Assembly (NCBI GenBank): GCA_022763925.1
Contig: JALERW010000085.1
Span: 1 to 64,000, forward strand
Direction: 5' to 3'
Source of the DNA: Lachnospiraceae bacterium
GTDB taxonomy: Bacteria > Bacillota > Clostridia > Lachnospirales > Lachnospiraceae
Length of the DNA: 64,000 nt
Shown here: one piece after another, positions 61,729 to 64,000 of the stretch
How positions within the stretch are numbered: the stretch's first letter is position 1
Layout: each line of letters opens with the position of its first letter
The notes under the pieces: model-generated
The model's input: the letters and a program-made list of their open reading frames with translations, nothing else
Told to the model about the DNA's origin: nothing
Databases searched by the model: none
Program-made: the position numbers and the translations under genes

Positions 61729-62880
61729 ATGACTCTGAATGAAAAAGCCTTAAAGCTGCATGAACAATGGCACGGAAAGCTGGAGACCGTCTCCATCTCC
61801 CCAATTCATACACGTGAGGATCTGGCACTCGCCTATACCCCCGGTGTCGCGGAGCCCTGCAAGGTCATCGCCAAAGACCCGGAAGCTGTTTACAAATATA
61901 CAATGAAAAGCAACACGGTAGCTGTCATCTCCGACGGAAGCGCCGTACTCGGCCTGGGAAATATCGGTGCCTACGCGGCCATGCCCGTAATGGAAGGAAA
62001 ATCCTGCCTGTTCAAGGAATTTGGCGGAGTGAATTCCGTACCGATCTGTCTGGCGACTCAGGATACGGAAGAAATTATCCAAACCGTCAAAAATATTGCC
62101 CCCGGATTCGGCGGCATCAATCTGGAGGACATCTCCGCTCCCCGCTGCTTCGAGATTGAAGACCGGCTCAAAAAGGAGCTGGACATCCCTGTTTTTCATG
62201 ACGATCAGCACGGAACCGCCATCGTGGTTCTGGCGGGAATCATCAATGCTCTGAAGGTGACCGGCAGGGAAAAAGAAAGCTGCCGCATCGTCGTAAACGG
62301 TGCCGGGAGTGCGGGCATTGCCATTACAAAGCTTCTTCTGAACTACGGTTTCCCGGATATCACCATGTGCGACAAGGCGGGAATCATCCATAAAAATTCC
62401 GAAAATCTGAACTGGATGCAGAAACTGATGACAGAAGTAACCAATCTGGAAGGACGGACCGGAACACTGGCCGATGCTTTAAAAGGTGCCGATATCTTTA
62501 TCGGAGTATCTGCTCCCAATATCGTAACTCCGGAAATGGTGGCTTCCATGAATAAGGACTCCATTATTTTCGCCATGGCAAACCCTGTTCCGGAAATCAT
62601 GCCGGATGCAGCAAAGGCTGCGGGCGCAAGGGTTGTAGGAACCGGCCGCTCCGATTTCCCGAATCAGATCAACAATGTTGTCGCTTTCCCGGGAATCTTC
62701 AAGGGTGCCCTGGAAGGGCGGGCAACACAGATCACGGAAGAAATGAAGCTGGCAGCTGCACTTGCCATTGCCTCCCTCGTACCGGATGAGGAGCTGAATG
62801 AGGATAATATTATGCCGGAAGCATTCAATCCCCGGGTAGCAGAGGCCGTCAGCCAGGCAGTAAAGGATCATATCCGCTGA
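61729..62880 (+). CDS. NAD(P)-dependent malic enzyme
   Basis: 383 aa, the short bacterial form. The motifs are LAYTPGVAEPCK near 35, FGGINLEDISAPRCFEIE, the metal-binding HDDQHGTAIV and NGAGSAGIA of the nucleotide fold. It decarboxylates malate to pyruvate with NAD(P)H and CO2. ATG at 61729 follows TGGAGGAATTACAA. The stop shares its last base with the next start. Confidence 0.93.
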   Translation: MTLNEKALKLHEQWHGKLETVSISPIHTREDLALAYTPGVAEPCKVIAKDPEAVYKYTMKSNTVAVISDGSAVLGLGNIGAYAAMPVMEGKSCLFKEFGGVNSVPICLATQDTEEIIQTVKNIAPGFGGINLEDISAPRCFEIEDRLKKELDIPVFHDDQHGTAIVVLAGIINALKVTGREKESCRIVVNGAGSAGIAITKLLLNYGFPDITMCDKAGIIHKNSENLNWMQKLMTEVTNLEGRTGTLADALKGADIFIGVSAPNIVTPEMVASMNKDSIIFAMANPVPEIMPDAAKAAGARVVGTGRSDFPNQINNVVAFPGIFKGALEGRATQITEEMKLAAALAIASLVPDEELNEDNIMPEAFNPRVAEAVSQAVKDHIR

Positions 62881-63863
62881 TGGGCCCCTCCTGCGTCAAA
62901 GGATCCGCGCGGCCGGATTTCGGGCAGAAGCCCTATCACTCCCTGGACTGGGAATTAAAACGACGCTTCGGACAAAAACTGTATAAAATCTCCCTGGACG
63001 GAGGAATGACCTGTCCGAACCGGGACGGCACACTGGACACCCGCGGCTGTATTTTCTGCAGTGCCGGGGGCTCCGGAGATTTTGCCCCGGATCGCACCCT
63101 TTCCATTTCCGACCAGATTGAAGCCGGCAAAAAGATATTTCAGGACCGGACGCTGGCCGGCAAGGCCATCCCGGGGAAATACCGCGGCCAGAAATTTATT
63201 GCCTATTTTCAGGCCTATACGAATACCTATGCGCCCGTATCCAGACTTTCTGCTCTGTTCACGGAAGCAATACTGCATCCGGACATTGCCGTTCTTTCCA
63301 TAGGCACCCGGCCGGACTGTCTGCCTCCGGACGTTCTTGAGCTGCTTGCCCGGCTGAACCGCATCAAGCCGGTGTGGGTAGAGCTGGGGCTTCAGACCAT
63401 CCATGATACTACGGCGAAACGGATCCGCCGCGGATATGACCTTCCGGTATTTGAGCAGGCGCTTCATGCCCTGAAAGAGCGGGGCCTTACCGTGATTGTT
63501 CATGTCATCCTGGGGCTCCCCGGCGAGACAAGGGAGGATATGCTGGCTACCGCAGACTACCTGGCTCACGCCGGAATCGACGGTATCAAGCTTCAGCTCA
63601 TGCATGTACTGAAAGGCACGGACCTGGCCAGCATGCAGATTCCGCTCTTTTCCATGGAAGAATATATTGATATTCTGATCACCTGTATCGAGCATCTGGA
63701 CCCGGCCATCACCATCCACCGGATCACCGGCGATGGGCCAAAGGAACTGCTCCTCGCTCCGCTGTGGAGTGCGGACAAGAAGAAGGTTCTGAACACGATT
63801 CATCATGAAATGAAACTGCGAAATTCCTGGCAGGGAAAACAGTGGAAGGAGTGTGACAGCTGA
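62880..63863 (+). CDS. Radical SAM protein, TIGR01212/YhcC family
   Basis: 327 aa. The cluster cysteines are in CPNRDGTLDTRGCIFC, the C-x-x-C end following a spaced first Cys, as in YhcC/YtqA. The AYFQAYTNTYAPVSRL and ELGLQTIHDTTAKRIRRGYD segments are also typical. The reaction is unknown in general. It starts on the A of the malic enzyme TGA and ends in the A of the next ATG. Confidence 0.88.
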   Translation: MGPSCVKGSARPDFGQKPYHSLDWELKRRFGQKLYKISLDGGMTCPNRDGTLDTRGCIFCSAGGSGDFAPDRTLSISDQIEAGKKIFQDRTLAGKAIPGKYRGQKFIAYFQAYTNTYAPVSRLSALFTEAILHPDIAVLSIGTRPDCLPPDVLELLARLNRIKPVWVELGLQTIHDTTAKRIRRGYDLPVFEQALHALKERGLTVIVHVILGLPGETREDMLATADYLAHAGIDGIKLQLMHVLKGTDLASMQIPLFSMEEYIDILITCIEHLDPAITIHRITGDGPKELLLAPLWSADKKKVLNTIHHEMKLRNSWQGKQWKECDS

Positions 63864-64000
63864 TGAGAGATTCCCTTACCCTTTATAAACTGATTATTCT
63901 GTTTATGCTGGAGCGGGTGGATTTTCCCCTGACCACAAATCAGATTTCAGAATTCATACTCGAGAAAGAATACACAAATTACTTTACGATCCAGCAGGCG
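63863..64000 (+). CDS. DUF4364 family protein, N-terminal part (runs off the right edge)
   Basis: 46 codons from the ATG at 63863 (TGATG overlap with the radical SAM gene). The start MRDSLTLYKLIILFMLERVD, followed by PLTTNQISEFILEKEYTN, matches the winged-helix-like start of DUF4364 proteins of clostridia. Only the beginning is inside the window. Confidence 0.8.
   Translation, partial: MRDSLTLYKLIILFMLERVDFPLTTNQISEFILEKEYTNYFTIQQA

Overview
The window looks like chromosomal DNA of a Gram-positive, anaerobic, gut-type Firmicute, most likely Lachnospiraceae. The clues are: glutamine synthetase type III in two adjacent copies, an MglBAC sugar importer paired with a YesM/YesN-type two-component system, a DUF4364 gene, a T-box riboswitch, FtsEX next to an M23 peptidase and a CtpA protease, a Rho with an insertion-rich N-terminus, strong AGGAGG ribosome binding sites and consensus sigma-A promoters. 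Composition is moderate in GC and even throughout. No rRNA, tRNA, insertion sequence, phage gene or CRISPR array was seen. Most genes lie on the minus strand.

Region 1 (1-11.6 kb) is an accessory-looking catabolic cluster. Transcribed right to left it holds a lysA-type decarboxylase; then a 2-hydroxyacid dehydrogenase, a class I aminotransferase, an AEC-family carboxylate carrier and an Asp/Glu-racemase-family protein; then, behind its own promoter and a leader terminator, a second 2-hydroxyacid dehydrogenase, a five-gene FAD/iron-sulfur dehydrogenase of the HcnABC / opine oxidase / D-hydroxyproline dehydrogenase type, and a muconate-cycloisomerase-like enolase-superfamily enzyme. The substrate is unknown. 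The gene set suggests racemisation, oxidative deamination or amine cleavage, and reduction of the 2-oxo product.

Region 2 (11.6-27.2 kb) has a MATE exporter, a small membrane protein, an orphan NMT1/SsuA-type binding lipoprotein, ribokinase, Hsp20, a probable small RNA transcribed divergently from an alanine/glycine:Na+ symporter, a CLC-F-like fluoride/proton antiporter, an alanine T-box controlling AlaA transaminase, two GlnN glutamine synthetases (one with a leader attenuator) and class II fructose-bisphosphate aldolase. Several of these concern nitrogen and alanine/glutamine supply.

Region 3 (27.2-36.9 kb) is a sugar module: mglBAC for galactose-type sugars, followed by a small membrane protein, an AraC-type response regulator, a sensor kinase, a membrane-anchored binding protein and a second galactose-binding-protein-like lipoprotein. 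This looks like a binding-protein-assisted sensor that controls sugar uptake.

Region 4 (37-64 kb) is mostly core functions: a lipid kinase, D-lactate dehydrogenase, CtpA, an M23 activator and FtsXE, a PucR-type regulator, a divergent TagA-family protein, NAD synthetase, Hsp33, a methyltransferase, two aminotransferases, DUF2156, VanZ, a YARHG lipoprotein, DegV, PrfA-PrmC-YqhQ, ribosomal protein L31, a YoaK family protein, Rho, malic enzyme, a YhcC-like radical SAM protein and the start of a DUF4364 gene.

Start codons were moved downstream of the longest reading frame wherever a clear Shine-Dalgarno sequence decided it. Functions rest on recognised motifs read by eye; no database search was run.
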